Position numbers and translations under genes: made by a program. The notes below the pieces were generated by a model. It was given only the letters and a program-made list of their open reading frames with translations. It had not been told where the DNA came from and did not search any database. A stretch of 13,233 bases of DNA from Desulfobulbaceae bacterium. GTDB lineage: Bacteria; Desulfobacterota; Desulfobulbia; Desulfobulbales; Desulfocapsaceae. The DNA is taken from NCBI GenBank assembly GCA_030599175.1, contig JAUVON010000042.1:1-13233 (forward strand), read 5' to 3'. This document shows positions 1-6,914 of this stretch, one piece after another. Position 1 is the first letter of the stretch. Every line of letters starts with the position of its first letter.

Positions 1-459
1 ATTGATAGCCTGTTCAATCACCTCATCACGCATTTTTCTGCCATAGCGTGATATCCTGAAAGGAAAATGTACCTTAAGAGCATGGGAAATCTCACCGTCA
101 TCGAGAACATAGAGTGTTCGTGTGGATGAGCTCGGCGCCACAGTTATCGACCCGGCAACCGCTCCCGTCTCCTGCATACGGATAATATATGGATCGCTCT
201 GAAAAAATTGCAGTACCTGAGGATGAATGCAGAAGAGAACGTCCTCTTTTAGAATATATCGACTGTGTAGTTGATCTGTGGGGTTTGCAGTATATAAATT
301 AACCTGACTCTTAGGAATTCTCAGCGGTACCAGTGCAAAAGACTCACAAATTGAATTAGGCCGGTATTGCTGCTCCGCTTCTGTATAATCTGCATGACTG
401 CTATATGTTCTGGTTCCTTCATTATAGTAGCGATCGGTATAGGCCAGGGGTGGAATCAT
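1..459 (-). CDS. IucA/IucC-like (NIS siderophore synthetase-type) protein, 5' part only
   Basis: The reading frame is open for 153 codons from ATG at 459 to the left edge, so the C-terminal part lies outside the window. Translation shows HPQ at residues 79-81, a PSSSTRT stretch at 109-115 and HALKVHF with Lys129. This order resembles the IucA/IucC (NIS synthetase) fold, in which an HPW/HPQ segment, an S-x-x-RT ATP-binding motif and a downstream LKL-type lysine follow each other. Those enzymes condense a carboxylate such as citrate with an amine or alcohol using ATP. The N-terminal half is shorter than in classical family members and the WQ after HP is not kept. A GGGAG ribosome binding site lies just upstream of the ATG. 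The cupin gene ends 37 bases upstream, so the two are probably one operon. The family call rests on motif order only, and a divergent paralog of unknown substrate is possible. Confidence 0.5.
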   Translation of the reverse strand, partial: MIPPLAYTDRYYNEGTRTYSSHADYTEAEQQYRPNSICESFALVPLRIPKSQVNLYTANPTDQLHSRYILKEDVLFCIHPQVLQFFQSDPYIIRMQETGAVAGSITVAPSSSTRTLYVLDDGEISHALKVHFPFRISRYGRKMRDEVIEQAIN

Positions 460-496
460 AGTACTGTCTCCCTATTTGTTGTATAAGAACCACATT

Positions 497-817
497 TCAA
501 ATAGGCGGAGCTATGGTCACTACAATTCGCATATCCGTTTCAGCACGCACACCATGGGGTTCTCTGATCTCTGAAATAAGAATATTCCCTGTTTTGGCCG
601 GGATTTCCGCCCCGTTATCGCCAAGGAAAAAACCCTCACCCTCTATTACCTGGATAGAGAGTTCGCCATCAAGATCATGAGAATGCACCGGGAAGGTAAC
701 ACCGGCTTTTAAATTAAAGTTGATAATCTTAAAAAATTCCGAATCTTCAACCAGAAAGAATCGTTTCATTGCCCCTTCTTTAAATTCACGGGTATCATTA
801 AGGTCAAGTAGTTTCAT
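497..817 (-). CDS. Small single-domain cupin protein
   Basis: This 106-residue protein has a single cupin barrel. HSH with His45 and His47, Glu52 in the following GELSIQVIEGEG strand, and His88 in EPHGV are the usual metal-ligand positions of cupin motifs 1 and 2. AKTGNILI between them is the typical turn before motif 2. There is no signal peptide, so it should be cytoplasmic. The start is well supported: AAGGAG lies five bases before the ATG. It is the first gene of a short minus-strand unit with the IucA/IucC-like gene. The substrate cannot be read from the sequence; small cupins of this kind act as metal-dependent isomerases, dioxygenases or sensors. A 156-bp mobile element lies just upstream (855-1010), between this gene and any distant promoter. 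Confidence 0.8.
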   Translation of the reverse strand: MKLLDLNDTREFKEGAMKRFFLVEDSEFFKIINFNLKAGVTFPVHSHDLDGELSIQVIEGEGFFLGDNGAEIPAKTGNILISEIREPHGVRAETDMRIVVTIAPPI

Positions 818-845
818 GTTTTTCTCCTTGGGTATTTGAGTGGAT

Positions 846-854
846 ATCCTGCCT
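846..854. repeat. Left target-site duplication (ATCCTGCCT) of element copy 1
   Basis: The 9-bp sequence ATCCTGCCT occurs directly before the element and again directly after it at 1011-1019. On the minus strand it reads AGGCAGGAT. The match runs two bases further by chance with the element end. Confidence 0.85.
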
Positions 855-1010
855 GATGAACTCGTAAAAAGTCTAATCGAAGTTCCCGATGGCTATGGAA
901 AAGGTTGATATACAAGGCGTAGGTTTTTTACAGACACTCGGCAATACATGTGGTATGTCGAGTGTCTGTAAAAAACCTGCAACGCAGGAGATCAGACTTT
1001 TTACGACGCC
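855..1010 (-). mobile_element. 156-bp MITE-like palindromic element, copy 1
   Basis: This non-coding element is bounded by 9-bp direct repeats. Counting in the GAT of the flank, its ends form imperfect terminal inverted repeats of 19 bp (GATGGCGTCGTAAAAAGTC against GATGAACTCGTAAAAAGTC, 16 of 19 identical). Inside, positions 921-940 and 959-978 are perfect 20-bp inverted arms around an 18-nt loop, so the whole element can fold into a long hairpin. It contains no open frame that could encode a transposase, so it must have been moved in trans. A related copy lies at 11160-11318 in the opposite orientation. Strand is given relative to copy 2. The transposase family is not identifiable from the window. 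Confidence 0.85.
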
Positions 1011-1019
1011 ATCCTGCCT
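1011..1019. repeat. Right target-site duplication (ATCCTGCCT) of element copy 1
   Basis: Exact copy of 846-854, placed directly after the element end GACGCC. Confidence 0.85.
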
Positions 1020-1164
1020 GAGTATAACCATCATGTCTAGAGATGGCTAAGTAAAAAACAACCTTTCATATGATCGTATACAACAAACTCTGGTAAAATC
1101 TGCTTAATTATTTTAATAGATATATCATTGCTGGAATGGCTTAACAGGTTATTCTTCAAGGCTG

Positions 1165-1216
1165 ACGCCTCTGTTGTTACTTTGACGAACTGGCCTTCTT
1201 CAGACAGCAGAGGCGT
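1165..1216 (+). promoter_or_regulatory. Leader hairpin upstream of the small ORF and mpl
   Basis: ACGCCTCTGTTGT (1165-1177) pairs with ACAGCAGAGGCGT (1204-1216) over 13 positions with one G-U wobble and a 26-nt loop. It lies 31 bases before the ATG at 1248. No T-tract follows, so it is not a standard intrinsic terminator. It could be a leader structure or a protein-binding site. The rest of the 818-1247 gap is the mobile element plus AT-rich sequence, in which I see no convincing sigma-70 promoter. Confidence 0.5.
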
Positions 1217-1247
1217 TCATAATTTACCATTGAGCGGAAAACACATT

Positions 1248-1433
1248 ATGACTTCAAACATGCCGAACTCCAGAAAAGAAAGCGGTGCCACAGTATCAGA
1301 TGAAACCATCCTGAAAATTTCAAAGGAAATTGCTGTCAAATTTATTGAGGTCGGCAGAATCACGCCAGCCACTTTTCCCACAACATTTTCAACTATCTAC
1401 TCCACCATCAATAAGACAGTAAGGAAAAAATAG
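1248..1433 (+). CDS. Small conserved-looking protein of unknown function (61 aa), upstream of mpl
   Basis: The first ATG of this frame is at 1248, giving 61 residues. A longer version would need a TTG start at 1128 and would translate through the leader hairpin, so I prefer 1248. A second ATG lies four codons later. The ribosome binding site is weak (a GAGCGG-like stretch about 12 bases upstream). The protein has a polar N-terminus and a helical segment ETILKISKEIAVKFIEVGR followed by TPATFPTTFSTIYSTI and a basic end. The helical part vaguely recalls the N-terminal helices of MucR-type regulators, but there is no zinc finger or DNA-binding motif. It ends three bases before the mpl start codon, so the two genes are almost certainly co-transcribed and probably translationally coupled. 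No function can be assigned. Confidence 0.65.
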   Translation: MTSNMPNSRKESGATVSDETILKISKEIAVKFIEVGRITPATFPTTFSTIYSTINKTVRKK

Positions 1434-1436
1434 GTC

Positions 1437-2897
1437 ATGATTGAACTTGATCCAGCTCTTAACAAGGCTCCTCTGGAAATAGTGCATATCCATATCATGG
1501 GAATTTGCGGCACAGGCATGGCAGCACTTGCCGGAATGCTGCAGCAATCAGGTTTCACCGTCACCGGAAGTGACGACCATGTCTACCCGCCGATGTCTGA
1601 TTTTTTAGCAAAACTAGGCATCACTGTCTGTGACGGCTATAATCCCAAAAATCTCGTGCCGCAACCCGATCTGGTAATTGTGGGCAACGTTATCACCAGA
1701 AAAAATCCGGAAGCAATCGCTCTTTCAAAAACCACGATTCCTTATCTTTCCCTGCCACAAACCCTGTCCCATTTTTATATCACACCTCTAACATCTCTTG
1801 TGGTAGCAGGCACCCATGGTAAAACCACCATATGCTCACTGCTGGCAACTGCATTGTACCGGGCCGGACTTGATCCGACCTTTATGATCGGCGGCATTGT
1901 AAGTGAATTCAACAGTAATTTTCGTCTGGGTAAGGGATCGTATTTTGTAGCCGAAGGTGATGAGTACGATACTGCCTTTTTTGATAAGGAATCCAAATTT
2001 CTTCATTACCAGCCGAAGATTGCTATAATCACATCGATTGAATTTGATCACGCAGATATTTTTCCGGATCTTGATGCAATCAAACAATCATTTGCAAAAT
2101 TTGTGCAGTTACTGCCCGAAGACGGACTGCTCATTGCCAACCTTGATGACCCAGACGTTGCCGAGATTGCAACCCAAGCCCCCTGCCCCGTAGAAGGATA
2201 TGGATTAGACCCTTCCTATACCTGGTCACTTGATAATATAGTGTATGCTGAAGGAATTACCACTTTCACAGTTTTTCATCATGGTGACAAATGGTCGAAA
2301 ATGTCTGTGCGCATGCCGGGGAGACATAACTGTCTGAACAGTCTTGCCGTATGTGCGGTGATGAACCATCTTGGCATACCACCAATTGAGATCAACAGAG
2401 GATTGAGCAGTTTTGGCGGGGTCAAACGCAGACAGGAGGTAAGGGCAATAGAAAACGGAATTACCGTAATTGACGACTTTGCCCACCACCCGACCGCGGT
2501 AAGGGAAACACTGAAGGCATTACGAGATGCATACAAAGAGCAGAGACTGATTGTTGTCTTTGAGCCAAGAACAAACTCATCAAGACGATCGATCTTTCAG
2601 CAGGAATATATTTCCTCCTTTGACGATGGAGATATCATTCTGCTGCGGGAGCCCCTGCCCCTGGCCGACTTTGATCCTGAGGACCTCTTTTCCTCTGAAA
2701 GGCTGGTTCAGGATTTAAGGGATAAGCATGACCTCACGGCCATCGCTTTTGCCACAACCGATGAGATTCTTGATTACCTGGCAACACTTTTACAAAAAGG
2801 GGATGTAATTGCCATCCTCTCTAATGGAGGATTTGACAACATCCATACCAGGCTGATTGAGCAAATAAAAGAAGGAATACAACAAAAACAGCCCTGA
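1437..2897 (+). CDS. mpl: UDP-N-acetylmuramate:L-alanyl-gamma-D-glutamyl-meso-diaminopimelate ligase
   Basis: Mpl is a cytoplasmic, ATP-dependent Mur ligase. It joins the tripeptide recovered from old cell wall to UDP-MurNAc, bypassing MurC, MurD and MurE. The 486-residue length fits the family. The N-terminal Rossmann-like motif GICGTG is at 22-27, followed by the Mpl-type SDDHVYPPMS stretch, which separates it from MurC. The ATP loop GTHGKTT is at 125-131, EFDHADIF near 202-209, DDFAHHPTA at 346-354 and EPRTNSSRR from 376. All domains of a Mur ligase are therefore present and uninterrupted. AAGGA, 11 bases upstream of the ATG and inside the end of the preceding small gene, can serve as ribosome binding site. 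The gene ends 11 bases from the convergent HPt gene, with no room for a separate terminator. Confidence 0.95.
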   Translation: MIELDPALNKAPLEIVHIHIMGICGTGMAALAGMLQQSGFTVTGSDDHVYPPMSDFLAKLGITVCDGYNPKNLVPQPDLVIVGNVITRKNPEAIALSKTTIPYLSLPQTLSHFYITPLTSLVVAGTHGKTTICSLLATALYRAGLDPTFMIGGIVSEFNSNFRLGKGSYFVAEGDEYDTAFFDKESKFLHYQPKIAIITSIEFDHADIFPDLDAIKQSFAKFVQLLPEDGLLIANLDDPDVAEIATQAPCPVEGYGLDPSYTWSLDNIVYAEGITTFTVFHHGDKWSKMSVRMPGRHNCLNSLAVCAVMNHLGIPPIEINRGLSSFGGVKRRQEVRAIENGITVIDDFAHHPTAVRETLKALRDAYKEQRLIVVFEPRTNSSRRSIFQQEYISSFDDGDIILLREPLPLADFDPEDLFSSERLVQDLRDKHDLTAIAFATTDEILDYLATLLQKGDVIAILSNGGFDNIHTRLIEQIKEGIQQKQP

Positions 2898-2908
2898 TTG
2901 TCAGATTA

Positions 2909-3253
2909 TTAAGGCTGTAAAGGAGTGATTACAGGGTCAAGGCAGCAGCGCAGATCACTAACCAGTTTTTTAAAATCCGTCGTCATGTCCCCTGCTTTTC
3001 CTTTTTCTTCGATCAAAGAAGCTGTCTGTGCACATTCTTCCAGGCCAAGGTTAAGAAAAGCTCCTTTGATAGTGTGGGCTGCTCTTCCCATTGTTGCGGG
3101 GTTATTCTCAACAAGAGCATTTTCCAGGTTCTGCATATGGGAGGCAAGGGTTGCAATAAAACCGGGCAACATGGATTCTATCTGTTCCTCGGTGAGGTTA
3201 AACTGCTCGAAGAGATATGTTTTAATATGTTTTATGGCCTGGTCATCTGTCAT
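2909..3253 (-). CDS. HPt-domain histidine phosphotransfer protein
   Basis: This is a stand-alone HPt protein of 114 residues. The motif AAHTIKGAFLNLGLEE places the phosphorylatable His at residue 60, with the Lys-Gly three and four positions later that are typical of HPt four-helix bundles. The last third (CAQTASLIEEKGKAGD) is the usual second helix pair. Such proteins relay phosphate between a hybrid histidine kinase and a response regulator. Neither is encoded here, so the partner is unknown. An ATG eight codons further upstream is also open, but GGAGGG at 3261-3266 sits seven bases before the ATG at 3253 and decides for the shorter form. The gene is divergent from tilS (68 bases between starts) and convergent with mpl. 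Confidence 0.88.
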   Translation of the reverse strand: MTDDQAIKHIKTYLFEQFNLTEEQIESMLPGFIATLASHMQNLENALVENNPATMGRAAHTIKGAFLNLGLEECAQTASLIEEKGKAGDMTTDFKKLVSDLRCCLDPVITPLQP

Positions 3254-3260
3254 AATTATT

Positions 3261-3266
3261 CCCTCC
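3261..3266 (-). promoter_or_regulatory. Shine-Dalgarno GGAGGG that decides the HPt start
   Basis: The minus strand reads GGAGGG, then seven bases, then ATG at 3253. The alternative start at 3277 would place this motif inside the coding region. Confidence 0.75.
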
Positions 3267-3321
3267 GGTGAATTCAAGAAAGTAGAACAATACCAGCCAA
3301 TAATAGAAAATTAAAGACAAA

Positions 3322-4776
3322 GTGAACTTTTTCAAAAAAAACCAGTTTCAACGGCAAGGTTCTTCCGCACTCCTGAATCGAGTAGAAAAGATCATTCGCA
3401 GCCATGCTCTTTTAAAGCAGAACGACAAAATCATTGTTGGTGTTTCAGGGGGGGCTGACTCACTTGCACTACTGCATATCCTCCATGAACTGGACTGGAA
3501 ACTGCAGTTAATCGCAGTTTATATTGACCACGGACTTCGCCCTGGAGAGATTGAGGAAGAAAAACAGACCATCAAAAACTGTTGTCGGCGTTTGAACATC
3601 CGATTTATTACAGAATCGGTTAATGTACAGAAGTATATTAACCGGAAGAAATGTTCCCCTGAAGAGGGTGCACGGATCATCAGATATAACACTCTTGAAA
3701 AAATACGGTCTGATCATAAGGCATCGGCAATTGCCATAGCCCATACATCAGATGATCAGGTGGAAGAGTTTTTTATCCGACTGATTCGAGGAAGCAGCCT
3801 GAAAGGATTGGCCGGCATGAAACTGAAAAGAGATCTGATAATCCGTCCCCTCCTCCACGAATCCAAGGCAGTCTTGATACACTACCTGGCAGAAAACCGT
3901 GTAACATTTTGCCAGGATTCATCTAATGTTGACCGAAGATTTCTGCGCAACAGAGTTCGGCTCGACCTGCTTCCCAAACTGGAAAAGGAATTCAATCCTT
4001 CGATGAGACAAACCATACTGCAAAATATGGATATACTTGGTCATGATGATGATTTTCTCGAAGAAGTAAGCGTTAAGGCTTTTGAGGAGTGTGTGGAATG
4101 CGATACAGATGGTTCACAACTGGTCGTATCGCCTGTTTGTTTAAATGCATATCATCAGGCTATTCAGCGGAGAATCATTGAGAAATGTTTCTGGCGAATG
4201 AAAATCAATCCCGGTTACATCCAGATACGATCACTCCTGCACTTCTCTCAAGCAGCAGAAAACAGTCGACAACTCCATCTTGCAGATGGTGTAAGAGCAG
4301 TAAAATCCCTCAATCAGATAGTTCTTTCCAGACCACTCAAAAAAGGGCAACTACGAGGATCAATATCGGTTAATTCCTTCAAACCCTTCCATATTGCAGA
4401 ACCGGGGAGTTACACTATCAAAGGAACAGGAATGATCTTGACACTTTCAGTGTCCCCGGTCAGAACAGGAAACAACACCAACCGGAAAAGTCTTTTCCTC
4501 GATATGAAAACTATTGCATTTCCTCTTCTTGTGCGACCAGCCCTGGTCGGCGAGCGTTTCAAGCCTTACAATTCACCTGGAAAGAAAAAAATATGCCGGT
4601 ATTTAGGTGAGAAAAAAATAGCAGTGAAGAGACGTGCGGGCTACCCTGTTCTTGTCTCGGACAATAAGGTTATTGCCATACCGGGGCTAGAGATAGCCCA
4701 TGAAGTCAGGGTAGCCAGGGCAACTCAAAAGATACTTGAAATTGGGCTGGAGGATGGCGACAACAGAGTACGTTAG
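3322..4776 (+). CDS. tilS: tRNA(Ile)-lysidine synthase
   Basis: TilS converts C34 of the CAU-anticodon tRNA-Ile to lysidine using ATP and lysine, so that it reads AUA; it is normally essential. The PP-loop SGGADS is at residues 42-47. YIDHGLRPGE, the AIAHTSDDQVEEFF segment, and RGSSLKGLAGM with RPLL follow in the order of the N-terminal N-type ATP-pyrophosphatase domain. DSSNVDRRFLRNRVR is the conserved TilS signature. The C-terminal part carries the smaller TilS domains, including RPALVGERFKPY. At 484 residues it is a full-length, two-domain form. The start is a GTG with a poor ribosome binding site, and the true start could be a few codons away. The stop codon overlaps the convergent selB stop, so transcripts of the two genes overlap at their 3' ends. 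Confidence 0.93.
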   Translation: MNFFKKNQFQRQGSSALLNRVEKIIRSHALLKQNDKIIVGVSGGADSLALLHILHELDWKLQLIAVYIDHGLRPGEIEEEKQTIKNCCRRLNIRFITESVNVQKYINRKKCSPEEGARIIRYNTLEKIRSDHKASAIAIAHTSDDQVEEFFIRLIRGSSLKGLAGMKLKRDLIIRPLLHESKAVLIHYLAENRVTFCQDSSNVDRRFLRNRVRLDLLPKLEKEFNPSMRQTILQNMDILGHDDDFLEEVSVKAFEECVECDTDGSQLVVSPVCLNAYHQAIQRRIIEKCFWRMKINPGYIQIRSLLHFSQAAENSRQLHLADGVRAVKSLNQIVLSRPLKKGQLRGSISVNSFKPFHIAEPGSYTIKGTGMILTLSVSPVRTGNNTNRKSLFLDMKTIAFPLLVRPALVGERFKPYNSPGKKKICRYLGEKKIAVKRRAGYPVLVSDNKVIAIPGLEIAHEVRVARATQKILEIGLEDGDNRVR

Positions 4777-6704
4777 GGAGTTTTTCGCAAAATTCTCTTA
4801 TCCCCGATTCTCATAGTTACCTTGATCCGATCAAGGTATTCAAGGATCGGAATAGAAAATTTTCGTGTAAGGCCGGTTAAAGCCTTAAAGCGGGGGGCAT
4901 CTATATCTCCCTCATTTTCAATAGCTTCTTTCACCGATTCTATAAGGGGGTCAATGACTTCTTGTGAATAGTAAAGCGTTTCACTGATCTTGACCAGTTT
5001 TCCTTCTCTCAGCAGGAGGTTGAGAACCTCCTTTAACAACGAAGCCGGATAATCCGAGAACTGCGACATTGTCTCTTTAAGGGTCGGCGTGGAGAGTCCC
5101 TTCCCTCTATACCAGTTCCTCAATTCTTTCTGTAATTTCTCTTCATCCGCCTTCAGTGCAACCTGGTGAGTTGCCATACGGATAGCCGACTCCTCCTGCA
5201 CAACCAGCGACTTCCTTATAAGTTCTTTTAAGCAGTAATTGAACACTTTCATGTCCACTCTTTTGCCCACAGCTGATCGAAGCTCTTCTTTTACCAGTCC
5301 GACCTGTAAGGGATTTGCTTTATGATATTCCCCAAGGCGGGCAATCACCATCTCTTTAATCTCTTCTGCAATCTCCCTTACGACGTAACGCTGGGTTTGT
5401 GAATCAACGACGACCATTTTCTTAGTTGACAGCGGATCATTGAGTTCCTTTTTCAAGTGTTTTCCAAAAAGCCCCAATCGTATTCCCAGATCATCTGCAG
5501 TAAGTCCCCTTTCACCGCTTTCAGCCAGGAAGAAAAGCACCTTTTCCTCTACAGTACCTTTCATCAGGGAAGTATAGAGGGTTTGATTATATTTCCTGTC
5601 GTTTTCCGCTAACCTCTTACGTTTTCTAAAAGGAAGATTTCCAAGGATAACACCGCCACCTATAGTGGCAACAGGAGAATAACTCCGAATTACATACCGG
5701 TCTCCCGGCCAGACAGCAACCATTTTTTCAAGCAGAAGCTGCACTACCGCTTCATCCCCCGGTTGCAGTTTATCCCTTTCAAGCAAAGAGACCCTGCCGA
5801 TAACTTCAGAGGTGCCGATATGCACCCGGATGCGAGTCCTGTGTTTTAAAGGTTTTGAATTTGACCCCAGATAGAGCAACTGGCAATCCAGCATATAACT
5901 GGGCTCCAATACACCGGGAGGAGCAATAACCATCCCTCGCTCTATATCATTGGTATCAACGCCCTGAAGATTTATCGCAGTCCTGTGTCCGGCTTCCACC
6001 TCCTCCACAGATTCGGCGTGAACCTGAATTCCTCGAACCTTTGTAACCTGTTCTGTGGGGTACAGCTGTAACTCCTCACCAACAGAGGTTCGCCCGGAAA
6101 TTGAGGTTCCGGTGACAACCGCGCCAAACCCCTTCATGGCAAAACTTCGATCGACAGGCAGTCTGAAAGGTCCGAAAACCTCCTGAAAATTATGGCTGGT
6201 CACAAAGCGATCAAGGGTGGCCAGCACCTCCTCCATTCCCTCCCCGGTTGTGGAAGAAACATGAATAACAGGAGCCTCTTCTAAAAAACTCCCTTCACAA
6301 AATGCAGAAATCTCCTCATCAACCATCTCCAGCCAGTCCGGTTCGACCAGATCAATTTTAGTTACGATGACAATGCCCTGCTTCACCCCCATCAAACTGC
6401 ATATCTCAAAATGTTCTCGGGTCTGGGGCATTATGCCTTCGTCTGCAGCTATAATGAAGGCGAGTATGTCCATACCGGTAACCCCGGCAACCATGTTTTT
6501 TACAAACTTCTCATGGCCGGGAACATCGACAATACCCAGACGATGTCCACATGGTAGATCAAGGTAGGCAAAACCCAGCTCAATGGTTATGCCGCGCTTC
6601 TGTTCCTCTTTGAGGCGATCGGTTTCTATCCCGGTAAGAGCTCTGATAAAACTTGTCTTACCGTGATCAACATGACCGGCTGTACCTAGAACAATTTCAC
6701 GCAT
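4773..6704 (-). CDS. selB: Selenocysteine-specific translation elongation factor
   Basis: SelB binds GTP and Sec-tRNA and places selenocysteine at UGA codons followed by a SECIS hairpin. The 643-residue protein starts with GHVDHGKT (10-17), has RGITIELGFAYLDL as switch I, DVPGHEKFVKNM (60-71) and TKID (115-118). The translation-factor barrel domains follow, with the WPGDRYVIRSYSPVATIGGG segment. The rest is a long winged-helix C-terminus that reads SECIS RNA, ending in PRFKALTGLTRKFSIPILEYLD. Length and domain order fit an intact SelB. I see no clear ribosome binding site before the ATG. A 120-bp mobile element ends its footprint 44 bases upstream (6748-6867), between selB and the MBL-fold gene. 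No selA, selD, selC or obvious selenoprotein gene is in the window. Confidence 0.95.
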   Translation of the reverse strand: MREIVLGTAGHVDHGKTSFIRALTGIETDRLKEEQKRGITIELGFAYLDLPCGHRLGIVDVPGHEKFVKNMVAGVTGMDILAFIIAADEGIMPQTREHFEICSLMGVKQGIVIVTKIDLVEPDWLEMVDEEISAFCEGSFLEEAPVIHVSSTTGEGMEEVLATLDRFVTSHNFQEVFGPFRLPVDRSFAMKGFGAVVTGTSISGRTSVGEELQLYPTEQVTKVRGIQVHAESVEEVEAGHRTAINLQGVDTNDIERGMVIAPPGVLEPSYMLDCQLLYLGSNSKPLKHRTRIRVHIGTSEVIGRVSLLERDKLQPGDEAVVQLLLEKMVAVWPGDRYVIRSYSPVATIGGGVILGNLPFRKRKRLAENDRKYNQTLYTSLMKGTVEEKVLFFLAESGERGLTADDLGIRLGLFGKHLKKELNDPLSTKKMVVVDSQTQRYVVREIAEEIKEMVIARLGEYHKANPLQVGLVKEELRSAVGKRVDMKVFNYCLKELIRKSLVVQEESAIRMATHQVALKADEEKLQKELRNWYRGKGLSTPTLKETMSQFSDYPASLLKEVLNLLLREGKLVKISETLYYSQEVIDPLIESVKEAIENEGDIDAPRFKALTGLTRKFSIPILEYLDRIKVTMRIGDKRILRKTP

Positions 6705-6738
6705 GATATGATCTGAGAGGTAGGTTAAAAAACAAGAA

Positions 6739-6747
6739 ACTTGAAGT
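6739..6747. repeat. Target-site duplication (ACTTGAAGT), selB-proximal copy
   Basis: The 9-bp ACTTGAAGT is repeated exactly at 6868-6876 on the other side of the 120-bp element. Confidence 0.85.
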
Positions 6748-6867
6748 CAGTAATGTCCGGTTAGAAAATTGCAACATGTATCGTACGGCCTTGTGGTTTG
6801 ATCTACGGAGTCTCACAAGCCCTCTTGCAGCTAGCGTAGACGGCGAGACCTTAACCGGACACTACTG
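6748..6867. mobile_element. 120-bp MITE-like element with 16-bp terminal inverted repeats
   Basis: The ends read CAGTAATGTCCGGTTA and, on the opposite strand, CAGTAGTGTCCGGTTA, which match at 15 of 16 positions. Exact 9-bp direct repeats flank it. It has no coding capacity. A short internal hairpin, GGCCTTGTG against CACAAGCCC, is present. It is a non-autonomous derivative of some DDE-type insertion sequence with these ends. I cannot name the parent from memory with certainty. It is unrelated in sequence to the 156/159-bp family of this window. Confidence 0.85.
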
Positions 6868-6876
6868 ACTTGAAGT
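6868..6876. repeat. Target-site duplication (ACTTGAAGT), MBL-proximal copy
   Basis: Exact copy of 6739-6747, directly after the terminal CTACTG of the element. Confidence 0.85.
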
Positions 6877-6914
6877 GAGACTATTCATCTTTTGAGTTGC
6901 AGAAATTGCCCAGA

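Noticed and set aside
1128..1247. N-terminal extension of the small protein upstream of mpl from a TTG start
   Set aside because: It would need a TTG codon without a ribosome binding site and would run through the leader hairpin. The first ATG is at 1248.
2925..3314. 129-codon plus-strand frame opposite the HPt gene
   Set aside because: It is antisense to a clear HPt domain with a good ribosome binding site, and its translation has no recognisable motif.
6705..6914. selC (tRNA-Sec) next to selB
   Set aside because: The gap is filled by the 120-bp element. There is no acceptor-stem pairing with a T-arm GGTTC/GATTC box. No tRNA was seen elsewhere in the window.
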